From the NCBI RefSeq assembly GCF_037975245.1, contig NC_092577.1, forward strand, positions 18,660,898 through 18,724,897: DNA of 64,000 nucleotides, in the 5' to 3' direction. The notes beneath the pieces are model-generated. The model had not been told where the DNA came from. It saw only the letters and a list, made by a program, of their open reading frames with translations, and searched no databases. Below, one piece after another: positions 10,223-21,556 of this stretch. Position 1 is the stretch's first letter, and each line of letters begins with the position of its first letter. This stretch comes from Apostichopus japonicus (lineage: Eukaryota; Echinodermata; Holothuroidea; Aspidochirotida; Stichopodidae). The position numbers were made by a program, and so were the translations under genes.

Positions 10223-10713
10223 GTGAGCATACAATTATGGTTTATCTTCATTGGTATTGTAATGGCAAATGTTGGAGAGGTAATGTTTTAGTGGTGGTGT
10301 TGGCTGGAAGGGTGCAAAAGACATGCCATACGAATGACACATCTTGTAGCCATAGTCCCCATGCTTCCCTATTCCCCCACCCACCCACCCCCCCCCCCAA
10401 TAACCAAAATTAGAGTTTTTCCACTAGACAGAGGAACTCGATGCAATTTCACTTTAAAGTGTGTTAATGAAATAAGTGAAATTAATTAATTGAATTCATG
10501 GGTAACTCTTGTGAAATCAAAGGCCTGAAAATATTAAGTTGAAATATTTTTCTTTTTATAATTTGCTTAATCAGTTTGTGGTTTAAACCAAATCAATACC
10601 TAACTTTCTTACTAAACATTAATGATTATTTTAATGTTCGAATGAACCACTTTAGTATGAACAATACTAGTGCAACCAAGGATTTCTTGGCAATCGTCTG
10701 CTTTTTAGAGGTG
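10223..10713. other. Probable intron of the broken gene
   Basis: Non-coding, with a C-rich run at 10376-10398. Its right end is the target site of LINE copy 2. Confidence 0.4.
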
Positions 10714-12155
10714 CTGGAGACAGGTGCTTTTTACGTGACCCGTCATACGGGATACAAAACGTCACGGCCAAACGGCACTACCAAACCATCCCATTCTTAC
10801 AAACGAACCTCAGGTCAAGCGAGCCAACAAAAAGTACATACGCTCACCGACCTGCAGAGACAAAACGCCCAACCCCCCACTGAAATATTAAAAAACTACA
10901 AAAGGACGACCAGCACGCAGCGAAACAAAACACCCTTCCCCAGCACACCACCGTCCAAAAAAAGGCAGCCCTAGATAGACGGCGAAAATCGCCTTCACCC
11001 TGAAGGCGAATGTCAGACTTCACCGCCTCCAAAACTGCCTGCCAACTGGCAAATTTCCCCCTAAAAACAACATCACATCTATTCCTCCAAATAAGTTTTT
11101 TTACAACAGAACAAACACAGCAACGGAATTAACTGGAGGATCTAATCCATACAAAACAAAACCCTGTCCTACCGACCAGGAACGGTCTCCCGTTAAACGG
11201 TCGGTCCAGGACTGAAACCACTCCCACAAGTTCAAAACAAAGGGGCAATGCCAAAAAACATGGGCAGTACTCTCTAAGCTGTCACAGCCGGTCCTCGGGC
11301 ACAGTCCATCACCCAATCGCCAGTGATACCTTTTCAGATTGGTCACCAAGGCACCGTGTGCAATTCTCCATGCAAGGTCACGGAGCCTGCAACCATTCAG
11401 CCTTGAATGCACCGAACGCCATACTTCGACAGGATGACGTCCCTGTACAAAAATTGCATTCAAGGCCCTATCCCGCAACGAACTGTGAACGAGGGCCGGC
11501 TGTGACAGGTCAACAGGGGGCAACTCAATCAGAGCGGAGCAAATGACACGCACCGCCCTGTTTGGAGTACTACTATGCGGTTCTCTGTTGCTAAACAGCG
11601 CCGGGACCCATCGACGCAGGTGCAAACCGCCCCAAAAACGTACAAAATATGAACAAGGCAACCCTGGGTCAGTTACCGCTACAAACAACTGCTTAAATAA
11701 CAAGCAAGTTAACTTACTTCCCAGATGAACCACCCCTAACCCACCCTTCTCCAGTTTTTGGTACATTACCGCCCTTTTGACAAGCTCTGTACCACCCGAC
11801 CAAATAAAAGAAAATATCGCTCTCTCCAACCGCACCAGGACGCGACGCGGAATTGGATACACCGCGCCCGGGTACCACAAGATGGGCGAAACAAAACGAT
11901 TAACTACGGTGACTTTCCCTAGGATCGAAAGCCAGCGGGTGCCAAAGGTTTCGAGCCTGCTCTCAAATACCTCAGCCCTCTCGCTCCAGGTGACATCACC
12001 AGGTGCATCGTAGCCGAACCATATACCATTAATTTTGATATTCTAATCCGACCACGACGCACCGAATGGTAATTCTCTGTATCTCCAGCTACCAAGACGA
12101 AGGCCCTTTGTCTTTTCTGGATTCAACTTCGCCCCGGTAGCTCTCTGGAGACAGG
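10714..12155 (-). mobile_element. Family A LINE copy 2, with target-site duplication
   Basis: A minus-strand, 5'-truncated copy (10725-12144) flanked by the 11-base direct repeat CTGGAGACAGG at 10714-10724 and 12145-12155. It therefore inserted into the intron-like region of the gene spanning 9.4-13.9 kb. Homology to copy 1 stops exactly at the 12144/12145 junction (GTAGCTCT|CT). The 3' end carries the CACGTAAAAAGC terminus and the stem-loop. This is the cleanest integration event of family A in the window. Confidence 0.93.
10960..12140 (-). pseudogene. LINE ORF2 C-terminal part (family A copy 2)
   Basis: Covers the post-catalytic part of the reverse transcriptase and the C-terminal domain. 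Visible segments are ATGAKLNPEKTKGLRLGSWR, FSFIWSGGTELVKRAVMYQK, RDLAWRIAHGALVTNLKRYH, and the zinc-binding cysteines and histidine in CPRTGCDSL and HVFWHC. A 259-codon frame (11880-11101) is uninterrupted across most of this. The catalytic YADD and the endonuclease are absent because of 5' truncation. A frame break near 11100 separates it from the last segment (EAVKSDIRLQGEGDFRRLS). Confidence 0.85.
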
Positions 12156-12245
12156 CGAAGAAGAGTAAAGGTTCCAGATTATTTTTAGTATGTGCCTGTG
12201 TTGGAACAATTGAAAGTGTTATTATCATAATCTCATCAAAGGTAT

Positions 12246-13895
12246 CTTAAAGAAGTGGTTAAAAGGCAGCACCACCAGAAAAATGCAATAACGACAGACG
12301 TGAGCAATGGTACTATTCTAAAAACACATGAATTATTTTCTACAGCAGGGACCTTCTTGAAGCTTGTTCTTTACTATGACGACGTTCAATTGTGTAATCC
12401 AATAGGGACGAGGCGTATTAGACATAAAGTTGGTTTGTTTTTTTACTCTATTATGAATCTTGCTCCTCAGTATAGCTCAAAAATGGAATCAATAAATTTG
12501 TATGCAGCAGCATTGTACAGTCACATCAAAGAGCATGGTCATTGATGTCATCCTAAAAGCCTTCAGCAGGATATTGAAATTCTTGCTAATGGTGTCACAA
12601 TTGAAAATGACATGGTCACTGGGGCTCTTCTTGCTTTTGTTGCTGATACACCTGCAAGCCATTTAGGTGGCGGGTTTAAACAAGGGGTTGGGTTTGCTTT
12701 TCAGAAATGTCGACATTGCAATGCTGATGAGGTGGCAATGCAAGAAAGTTTTTCTGAATCTGATTTCAACCCAAGATCTTTAAATCTCACGAAGAGCAAT
12801 GTAGATTGCTTGAGACAGCTCCTAATACTGAACTTCGTAGTCATTATTATACTGTATTTGGTGTGAACAGAAGAAGCATTATGTGCGATTTTCAACTGAA
12901 ATTGTTCAAGAACAATTTACAAATATAGACCAGCTAAATGCTGGTATTACATCATTCCCATACAAGAAACATTCCTAAGCCAATCAGTCAGAATGTAATC
13001 AATGACAATTAAGATGTGGACCTTGTGTAGGATTGTTCCATTTATAGTGAAAGATCTTGTACCATCAGAGAATGCGCACTGGCAAAATCTGCATAAAATT
13101 CTACAAATAGCTCATATTTGTATGTCATGTGTAATAAGTTGAGAAACAGTGAGTGTTTTGAAAGAACTCATTTGTGAACACCTTGCTCGATTTAAACTTT
13201 TGTATAATCGACAAATGACCCCAAAGCAAACACTACTTGATTCATATGCCAATGCTCATTGTCATGTATGGTCCACCAATAAGGCTATGGTGCACTAGAG
13301 TTGAAGCTAAGCAAAGATTCTTTAAGAAAATTGCACGACTTGGAAATTCAAGAACATTGCCAAGTCTTTGTGCGAGAGACACCAGAGTCTGCATGCAACA
13401 AACTTTTTAGATCACCAACTGGATGGTTCGTCTTGCCCTTTGTTCACAAAACTGGAAATTGGGAAATCTACAGCTCTCCAAAATAACGAATATAGAATGG
13501 CTGTAAATACTCTATACCTGGGTGTAAAGGTGTAATGCAAAGAGATCAATCCTGTACGAAGCATATCAACAGCAAAATGGGTTGGTTGTGTTTGGCATTA
13601 AGTTTGTCGCAACCGTGTCTGTGGTTCTATTGGGTTTTCACAAAGAGCGTGAACTACCAAGTTTTGGAAAGTTAGGGGGCAAATTTTGGTTGTTAATTAT
13701 AATAAGATAATTTTACACTGTGATTGCTTGCAAACAATTTTTTATAATGAAAACCTGCTCTTATATGAGATCGCAATTCCTGATGTGGAGAAAGAAATGT
13801 CTTTGCTTATTGACAGTGACTGTCTTCCCCTACATGAAGTAGCACATATTCTTCAGTTTGGAGCAACGAAATTGGCTGAAATATAGGTATGGTGG
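12246..13895 (+). pseudogene. Broken repetitive-family gene, 3' part
   Basis: It continues the gene broken at 10.2 kb. Recognisable family segments in order: LYYDDVQLCNPIGTRRIRHK and SIMNLAPQYSSKMESINLYA (12370-12510), GGGFKQGVGFAFQKCRHCNA (12668-12725), HLARFKLLYNRQMTPKQTL (13180-13235), then KKIARLGNSRTLPSLCAR in another frame (13325-13380). Stops and frame changes occur at about 12543, 12840, 13297 and beyond, so no intact protein is possible. The 'YYDD..NP.G' and 'K.GVG.A..KCRHC' blocks are what I use for family membership. I do not know its function. Confidence 0.5.
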
Positions 13896-14217
13896 TCATG
13901 TCTTGGATTCTTGGAAACATATACTTACAATGGCATAGTGGCTACAGAAACTGCACAGAGACCTTTACTTTGATAACCAGAAAGCCAAAAGGCCGAGTAA
14001 TTCACGATTGCACAAATTCCTTTTGCCTATGGAGTTATTTGTAACATTTTACACTGTACACTGTTGGAAAGAGATGTGCCACACAATTATTCCATGCTTT
14101 GCAATGTATTAATGTATGGCCAATTGTTTTAGTAAGCTTTAATTTGATTTTGAATTTAGTTCTATGCAATCAACATGCTTGTCACATCAAATGATAAAGT
14201 AATACACAAGATGAGTC
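13896..14217. other. Non-coding DNA
   Basis: AT-rich sequence downstream of the broken gene. No feature seen. Confidence 0.4.
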
Positions 14218-14463
14218 ATCATTTTATTGTCATATTTCAATTAACTAGAGGCCTTTTGGCTAAGATCATGTGTAGTATTTGTTCCCTTCGGGAATGGTGA
14301 TGCACACCTGACGATGATCACACAGTCACAGTCCCGATGCAAGGGGACTGGGCCTGAGAGCGGATCAGTCGTTTGGTAGTTTGGTTTTCGTGACCAGGTT
14401 CTTTCCTGGGTGACTTTTTCTTCAAAAGTATCATTTTATTGTCATATTTCAATTAACTAGAGG
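14218..14463 (+). mobile_element. U2 snRNA-headed SINE, copy 2, with 34-bp target duplication
   Basis: A 178-base retroposon (14252-14429) flanked by identical 34-base direct repeats at 14218-14251 and 14430-14463 (starting ATCATTTTATTGTCATATTT). The head matches nucleotides 13-45 of U2 snRNA with two mismatches (positions 30 and 40), and the junction to the body is the same as in the copy at 6739. The long exact duplication shows insertion by target-primed reverse transcription and recent age. The 3' part has a CCAGG-TTCTTT-CCTGG hairpin followed by TGACTTTTT and an A-rich end. The partner LINE is unknown. Confidence 0.9.
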
Positions 14464-15775
14464 AATTTAAAGGGTGGTACGACTCGGCGCGCAAAAAGAA
14501 GCGTCTAATGCCGGTAATATGACCTACTTTCGAATGAGGTGTAACAGAAGTGTTAGATACCCCCATCGATACCACAAAGTACACATACAGCTTGCTACCG
14601 TCGGTAGGTGTAGTCAGTACACATACAGCTGTGGTCAATACCCACAGCACAGTGTATAAACGATACTGCGATGGACATCTGAGGTCCAGCTAAAGATAAC
14701 AAGGTATCACGTTTCATTATAATTTTTGCATTTTGTAGCGACACAAAGAAAACGTGACTTGCAAGCAACAGAAAGTCAACTTTTTTCGGTGGCCGCACGC
14801 AGTTTGGGCCGAGTCTTCAATGCCTTTAAATAGAAATCATGCTAGCAATATGGGATTGAATGACAACCCTATGACACTCCTTGAAAGGCCTAAACTGGAC
14901 AGTCAAGTCATTCACCAGGACGATCTTGTTATCAGCATGACAATATACTGTAGGTTGTGAATCTCTAAATTTGTGCGTCACGATGAAATATTCCATCAGG
15001 CCTGTAGTGACTATACTACAATGTCAAGCAAATCCTGGAAGTTTAGTTGTCATTTTTTAAGAAAAAAATTCTTACATTGAGTTTAAACTACACAGTTAGT
15101 TCAAATGTCATATTATATCAGTAGTCACCTTTTGCAATTTCTATGTGTGCCCATATGGGCTGCATGAATTGTCATAACTTGTGAACATGATACAGTAATG
15201 TGACATATATACTACACTGTCAAGCCACTTGGTGGCATAGAATCCTGATGTTATATATTTTAATGCTTGCAGAGACTTGCATCTGATGTTGGCTGTGAAA
15301 ATGCACTTCACTAATATGAGTAAGCACGGTTACATATGTATAGGGCTTTACGGCTGGTAAGGTTGAATCCATCATAAATTTAAGGTATGCAGACTATAAG
15401 TTAACATTTGAATGCAACATCATGTGTCTATACCAATTCCATTCAAAATCAAGATCTAACAATGACTATGATCCCGTTCCATAGCATTTATTTGTGATCA
15501 TTTAAAGCCTTGCTTTTGGATGTTACTACTGTAATCCTATGTGCCAAGTTAACTTGAATCTAGTGAAACCAACTAAGCTAGCATAACTATACATACTGTA
15601 GACTGAAATTTAGCACAAACCTTTGCAACACACTTCAATTTAGTCTTGTTATCCTATCACTAGAATTAAGTGATACCACAAAACCTAATTCGCAGTGTTT
15701 CTTAATTGCAGTTGGTGCACTCAATTCAAGTATGCTGGGGTTTTATACTCTAGAATGAAGTGCTACTTTTTTTTA
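14464..15775. other. Non-coding DNA
   Basis: No recognisable exon, repeat or RNA. Short open frames near 14474-14960 have no supporting signals. Confidence 0.4.
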
Positions 15776-16197
15776 CAGTGCACGTAGGGCTAGAGGTGCG
15801 TCGCAACTGTTTCAGGTCGGTTTGGGGCTGTCAATGCTACCAAAATGTGCTCCTACGCACAGGCCCCTGGGGTGTTGAACGGGCACCGACAGGTTCGGAT
15901 CGACCTGAAGCAGGACATTCCTTCCTTTTTATTGCCGGGCATAAAGCTCACGTGCGTTACCCCGGTCAGCCCCGTACCTGTTTCAGGTGTGTGGAGACCA
16001 GGCACGAAGCCGAGGGCTGCCCAAACAAAAAGTGTGGGCGCTGCCTTCCTCTTGGGCATGATACCTCTACTTGCCCAAGCGAAGCTGTGTGCTCACTCTG
16101 TGGGAAGGAGGGACATGTCTTTCGCGCTTGTCTTATCTCTTATGTCTTTGTGACAAAGAGTGGGAGTCATGCAAAGGCGCCAAGTTCGGACGCGCCT
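15776..16197 (+). pseudogene. LINE ORF1 (gag-like) fragment with CCHC knuckles
   Basis: ORF1 proteins of this type bind LINE RNA. Visible: AQAPGVLNGHRQVRIDLKQD, then in a shifted frame GHKAHVRYPGQPRTC, and three CX2CX4HX4C-type knuckles (CFRCVETRHEAEGC; CGRCLPLGHDTSTC; CSLCGKEGHVFRAC). It is homologous to the ORF1 at 30981-32042. Cut off at 16197 by the inserted element. Confidence 0.8.
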
Positions 16198-17551
16198 ATA
16201 GCAAGCCGTTTAACATTTACCTCTCTTTTCTACGTAAGTAGAATACAATTAAGATTAAGTGGAATTCATAATAGCTTAAGTTGAAACGGTTTTGTCTACA
16301 TCGTATTCTACTTAAATAAAATACAATTCTGCTCACGCAAAATGCAATTTAGCTTAAGTAAAATGTGATTGGTCAATCAGTATATGCTACTCATTGCGTC
16401 ACTGTAACTTGCCGCGAAGTCCGACTTTGTATACTATTAAAGGTACCGCACGTGTTCATCAACTCAATAGGTTAACCATTGTCAGAAAAGAGGTAAAAGT
16501 AGCTAACGTAAAGCTTGCTTAAGCATGTTACCATTTACTGTCATCGTTTGTTCTGCCTTTATGTGAAAGAGCATCATTTTAAGTACAGATGGTGTGAAAA
16601 TAGGGAGGATCGAAGGTTGTATAAACCATTTAAAAAATCTTTGGTTAAATGTTGATATTACTCCAAACGAGCATATGGAAGGGTTCAGTGTGATAAACTT
16701 GCTCCTATCTAGCTCACAATCTAAACGGTGATGATGTGGAAGTTTGCAAGTGCCATGATAGGCCAAGAACACAGAGCTCTATCATGTGGTGGGTAAGATA
16801 TACCACATGAAAAGTTCTATCTATGCTTTGGCAGGTCTTGAAAGAGATGACTTTAGTGTGTAATTCAATGGAACAATTAATTGTGATGGGAGACCTATAG
16901 AGTTACGTTGAAGACGTACTAGTTACGTAACCATTTGCGGCCATTCCCCCATTCTGCGATACTTATCCAGCTTTCGTTCTGTATATACGAACATGACACC
17001 ATACTTAGCAAATGAAGCAAAGCTATGTTTATCACTGAGTCTTGAACGTTACACATTTGGTAAATGCAGCCAGCCAATAAATCGTTCCAAACTGTTGCTG
17101 ATGCAGTTGGGAAAGCACTTTTGAGGGCAAGGGAACGACTACAACACGACATACCACCAAGTAGTAGTAGTACTACCACAAGGCATGGTACAATGTAAAA
17201 ATTGCCCCCAGACCCACCGCAAGAGGTAAATGTTATAACGGTTTGCCATATCCTTCAATTCCACTTAAACTAAATTGTATTTTACTTAAGTAGAATTGAA
17301 TTTTACTAATTGTATTCTACTTAAGTAGAATACAAGTGAAATGCATTTAGCTTAAGTAGAATACAATTAAGCTTAAGTGAAATTTAATTTAACTTACGCT
17401 TAAAAGAAAGTGGTAAAAGCTTAAAAGAATACCATTAAACTTAAGTCAAGTGCAATTCATTTTACTTAAGCTCAATTGTATTGAACTTAAGTGGAATTAC
17501 ACTTAAGTACAATACAGAGGTAAATGTAAAAACGGCTTGCCATACGCGCCT
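16190..17551. mobile_element. Non-autonomous inverted-repeat DNA element with subterminal repeat arrays
   Basis: The element (16198-17543, 1346 bp) is flanked by the 8-base direct repeat ACGCGCCT (16190-16197 and 17544-17551) inside LINE ORF1. Its ends are imperfect inverted repeats of about 27 bases (16198-16224 and 17516-17543) sharing GCAAGCCGTTT and ACATTTACCTCT. Subterminal blocks on both sides are crowded with CTTAAGTAGAATACAATT-like words in both orientations (16230-16370 and 17255-17515). A further copy of the right end sits internally at 17222-17249, so the right 300 bp may be a duplication or a nested copy. No transposase is visible. An 8-bp duplication fits hAT or P-like elements. 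Confidence 0.8.
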
Positions 17552-18422
17552 GCTGCCTCGAAGGAAGCTTCAAGCAAGGAGGGGGAACCAGGTGAGGATT
17601 CACCTTCCCCACCTGGTTCACCCTCCCCGTCGTTGCAGACCCCAACCCCGTGCTCACACCGCCTCCACCACACCGCGAAGCGGACACGGGGTCTCCACCA
17701 GCTTCCCCCATCAACTCGTCCAGTTCCGTCCCCAGTCCGCCGCCGGTATCGCCAGATCCGGAGGCTCTGTCCGACGGCGACTCCGTGCTCATCGGGTCTC
17801 CGGAGACTCTGTCTGTCAGCGGCTTGCCTACAAGAAACACATATTTTGGATGTCCCTCTATGGGCTTATATGAGTGGGGTGGTGGGCTGCATGCTTCGTT
17901 TGGTTCGTCTTCATCCTGTGGCACTGTCATCCTTCTGTCACCTCGTCAGGCGGGTTGTGCCACTAGGGTGGAGAGAGGGCCGATTGGTTTGCATTCTATT
18001 CAAGTATCCACAGGGTAACATCTCCCTTTGCAATGTGTATGCTCCCAATCGGCCTTCTGCTAGACGAGAATTTTGGAACACGCTGCCTTCCTTTGTTCCT
18101 GGTAGTGCACCATGTGTCATGGTCAGAGACTTTAACTGTGTCCCACACTCGGGTCTTGACAGACTCGGGGCTTCTGTGTCTGGTAGTCCTGGAGCTGGGA
18201 TCACAGAGCTGGACAGATTCACTTCGGCACACCTTTTAGCCGATGTCTGGAGGCATATGCACCCGTGTAGTACGACGTATACGTGGGTGAGGCCTAACGG
18301 AGAAGATGCCTCCAAGGTGCGAGTGTATGCGTCCGTAAGTTTTACATTTTCGGGTTGTGAGACGCTCAGCTGTCCGCTCTCTGACCATGACACTATAGTA
18401 GCACGTTTTGTTTTGCCTTCTA
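17552..18422 (+). pseudogene. LINE ORF1 C-terminus and ORF2 endonuclease fragment
   Basis: It resumes the interrupted LINE: ASKEASSKEGEPGEDSPS and a proline-rich ORF1 tail. A deletion then joins ORF1 to CLQETHILDVPLWAY of the endonuclease. LCNVYAPNRPSARREFWNTL, a mutated VMVRDFNCVPHSG (the usual GDFN glycine is R), TYTWVRPNGEDAS and the catalytic PLSDHDTIVARFVLPS follow. Homology to family A ends at RFVLPS (18422). Frames shift repeatedly, so this is a remnant. Confidence 0.8.
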
Positions 18423-19299
18423 CCGAATCGAGTGCACTCATGTCATGCGGTACTCCTTGGTAACATGTCACTTTTGTTCATTGGAAAGCTGTTTGGTAGG
18501 GGTACATTGTTGTGAACATTGGTAAGTGTTAGTTACTTAATGAGGTAAATATGTATATTGGGCAGGGTCCGAACATAAATGGCCCCAAAATGCATTACCA
18601 ACAACAACGAGTTTGATATGAACTATGCACACACTATTTGTGTAAAGCAATGCCTGCAAATACGTTTTTTTAGGAAAAACTTGAAATGTTGACACATGAC
18701 TATGGATCCACTCGTGTCCGCTATCATGGTTGACCTTTGGACTAGAAACCGATCCATTTTGCAGAATCCGATGTTAAGTTATTAAACATTCAGTTCAGTT
18801 ATTAATTCGAGGTGTCTTGAGCATATACCAGCCATCAATTGGCGACTTGGCCGGGGACAGGGGGAGGGCTACAATTTTATCAAGCGCCCCTAATGGGGGG
18901 GGTGGATTGATATTAAAACATACATGCAGTACCTTCTTATCAGCCAGTTGCATATTTGCTGCAGGTTTGCACATCTGTGGGAACTTCGCATGGATAGCTG
19001 GTTTGATATAATGAAAGAATATATATATATTTATAGTGTGTAGACTTTAGTGGAATCAGAGGTAAGCAACGGAGATCCAGCACATGCAAACACTACAAAT
19101 GTGAGTTATTGTAAGTACTAGCTGTGCCAACAGGGTAGCCATGTAAATAGGTGGGTAGGATAGAGATTTAGATGCATTTATGGCTGAGCAAATGTCTTAC
19201 TGCTGACAAGGGACCACCTTACTGCTGACATGGGACAACCGACTAGGCAAGGTAGGGCAGGGTTGCTTTTGAAAATCCTTCGTTTCCCTTTGCTTTTTT
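18423..19299. other. Non-coding DNA between two LINE fragments
   Basis: No homology to the LINE families and no exon visible. A G-run lies at 18894-18902 and a short TA repeat at 19021-19033. It could be filler between independent insertions or a replacement of the middle of one LINE. Confidence 0.4.
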
Positions 19300-19906
19300 T
19301 GTTAGGTGGGTTTCTGTTTCGCCACCACTGGCCCTGACCCTCTCCAATAACCGGCCAAAGGCGACACGCCCTTCTGGGGTCTATACTCAGATTGGTGACT
19401 CTCTTCGTAGAATCAAAGAGGAGGGTGGGCCACATGCTCTGCTGAACGTGGCCCCCTCTGTGTTATACCCACCATTGCTTCGTTCAATACTCGCGCCTGT
19501 GTGCCCGTCGGCTTGCCGGACCGCCATCTCTCCAGATGTGTGGCGGTCTGCATGGAGGCGGACCATGCACGGCTTCCCGACACTGCGTTTCGTAGACGCA
19601 GGCGCAAGCCTGTCGTCTTCTATCGGGACGCCGTTCCCCGGATGAAATTTGGATTGAGTTAGTTGGTAGGTGTGGGGGTTGTGTGGTCGTTACATAATAC
19701 AGGTTGGTTTGATTTTTTCTCTTTGTGCTTTGGGGTTGGCTTTTTGGGGCCTGTTTGTAGTGTTTTATTTGTTTTGCTTCTGTTGGCCTTTGGGTCCGTG
19801 TCCTTTTCGCGTCACGTTAAACGCTGCGTTAGTGAGAGATTGATGTGATTGCTTTGGGTTTTGTTGACCTTTGGTCCGTGTCCGTTTTTCTTAGCACGTA
19901 AAAAGC
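19300..19906 (+). mobile_element. Family B-type LINE 3' end with ORF2 C-terminal remnant
   Basis: Positions 19304-19640 are open in one frame (RWVSVSPPLALTLSNNRPKA through PDVWRSAWRRTMHGF). The PDVWRS.WRR segment resembles VEVWRSVHSRL in family A ORF2, so this is probably the ORF2 C-terminal region of a full-length family B relative. A shifted frame gives RRRKPVVFYRDAVPRMKF before the 3' untranslated region. The latter has the two-copy GGTCCGTGTCC blocks and ends CACGTAAAAAGC at 19906. It is the only hint in the window that family B once had its own ORF2. Confidence 0.65.
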
Positions 19907-21556
19907 ATCAGGGTAGGAATTAGTTGTGAGATGTGGGTTGAGGGTGGATGTGGGTAGGCCCATAATATCTTTTGGGACTGATTAGCTATTATTTTCTCTT
20001 GAAGTGCTCTGCCTACTCTAACTATAAGGAAAATTCCTATTTTGCCCTCCTGGCCCTACTCTGGGGCTATTTCAGAAGTGGGGGGGGGGGATAATCACCC
20101 ACAGCCCAGTATATTACCTACCCTGCTAATAGGGATTGAAAATGCACCTCACCGGGGCTAGACAAATGTTCAAATAGGGCACAGCGTATGCGCTGTCGGT
20201 GGATTAAATTTATAAGGGGCACCGACCGCGCAAATGCGTGAAATTGAAGGGCAGGATAGTGCAACACTAAGGGCACCGACTGCAGCGCTTCAATTTCAGT
20301 TTTGCAATGTTTTCATGGTAGAAAGACCTAAAGTGACCCCCCCCCAAGTGATCCATGGTGCCAGGGATCAATCAGGAACTGCGTTGTAACCCAAAAATGA
20401 TTCATAATTAAGTATATATACACAAAATCAGTCAAGTGTAATTTACTAGCCTATGTGTTTCATAATACTATATTCCCTAGCTATATTGTGCAAATTTGTG
20501 CTCATTTACTAGCCTATTTCTTTTGTTTATATTTTACCAATCCAAGAGCGGGAAACTTTGGCTGAAGTGTGTCAAAGTAATGGACCAATTTAAGCCAACC
20601 TCCTAGTTTTTATTGAGATTCTAGTTGCAATACTGTAAAGGCCTAGCCTAGGCACGAAAAATCGCTACTGAGTGTTACTGTTGATGTGTTAGAATTAGGT
20701 TGTACTTCATACAGAATGCAAGTTACCTACTTTTTAACACGATGATGATACTGGGAATCAAATTCCTGCACATCATGTGCACTGACGAAGTGAACATAGA
20801 ATTTATCACACGGAAAATAAATCAGTTGCAACAGCAAAATTAAGCGGGAAACAACAGAATTTCATTGACGATGTCATACATGACAATTCAAGGAACTTTA
20901 ATAAGCCTAGGCCATTTTCTTGCAAAATTCCCACTTTCTCTGTCTATTTTCCACTTCGGAGTTAACACTAATACAAACTACAAATATAATATCGTCAGCC
21001 TCATAAGATGTGCATTACTTTTCGCAAGCCTCAAACACAAGGCCTGTTAATGTCGCTAGCGTTATGGCAGGGTTAGCGCCGGCTGTGAAATATTGGGGTC
21101 CAACGATGCAATTTTGATTCATAATTCATCAAAACACTGTGAAAAGAGTGTTATTTTTTTCTTTTTGGACCCCTTAGGTGAACACAAATCTAAACTTTGG
21201 GGTCCAACCCTCCCAAAAAGGGTGTCTATATGACCCCGAGACCACTTGTAGCGCCAACCATGCGTTATGGTTTCGCTCTACTCACTATATGGAACACTAA
21301 TACTGGAACGAAAGCGCAATATACAATAAGACAACGATTCGCGAGAATGAAATTTTATCGAATTTTTTTCAGCAAAATATTCGCATTTTCGTCATTTCCA
21401 GGGAAAACAGGGACACACTTTAGGTGAATGAATAGCTTGTTTCAGTAAGAAGAAAGGGCACGACAGCAAAAGCCGTCGGTTTTGTCAAGCCCTGCCTCAT
21501 AATCACCAGTTGACTCAGTTTGACAATCTCTGCTTGCCCCAAAAAAATTCAATTAG
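19907..21556. other. Non-coding DNA
   Basis: No gene seen. It contains a G-run (20080-20089), a palindromic ACAGCGTATGCGCTGT (about 20180) and a repeated GGGCACCGAC word near 20216 and 20270. The two GGGGTCCAAC words (21097 and 21199) look like decayed repeats. Confidence 0.4.

Larger units (their letters stand above)
15776..18422 (+). mobile_element. Family A-type LINE 5' half, plus strand, split by a DNA element
   Basis: Plus-strand homology to family A ORF1 begins abruptly near 15778. It is interrupted at 16198-17543 by an inverted-repeat element with an 8-bp target duplication, resumes at about 17552, and continues into the ORF2 endonuclease until about 18422, where homology stops. The matching 3' portion is not contiguous: a LINE tail of family B type lies at 19300-19906 and may or may not belong to the same insertion. 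Confidence 0.75.

Noticed and set aside
17481-18018. Overlapping open frames of 120-150 codons on both strands
   Set aside because: They are off-frame readings of the proline-rich ORF1 tail of the LINE.
18423-19299. Middle of a single LINE joining 15.8-18.4 kb with 19.3-19.9 kb
   Set aside because: The intervening sequence has no LINE homology and the two parts are of different family types, so one insertion is not supported.
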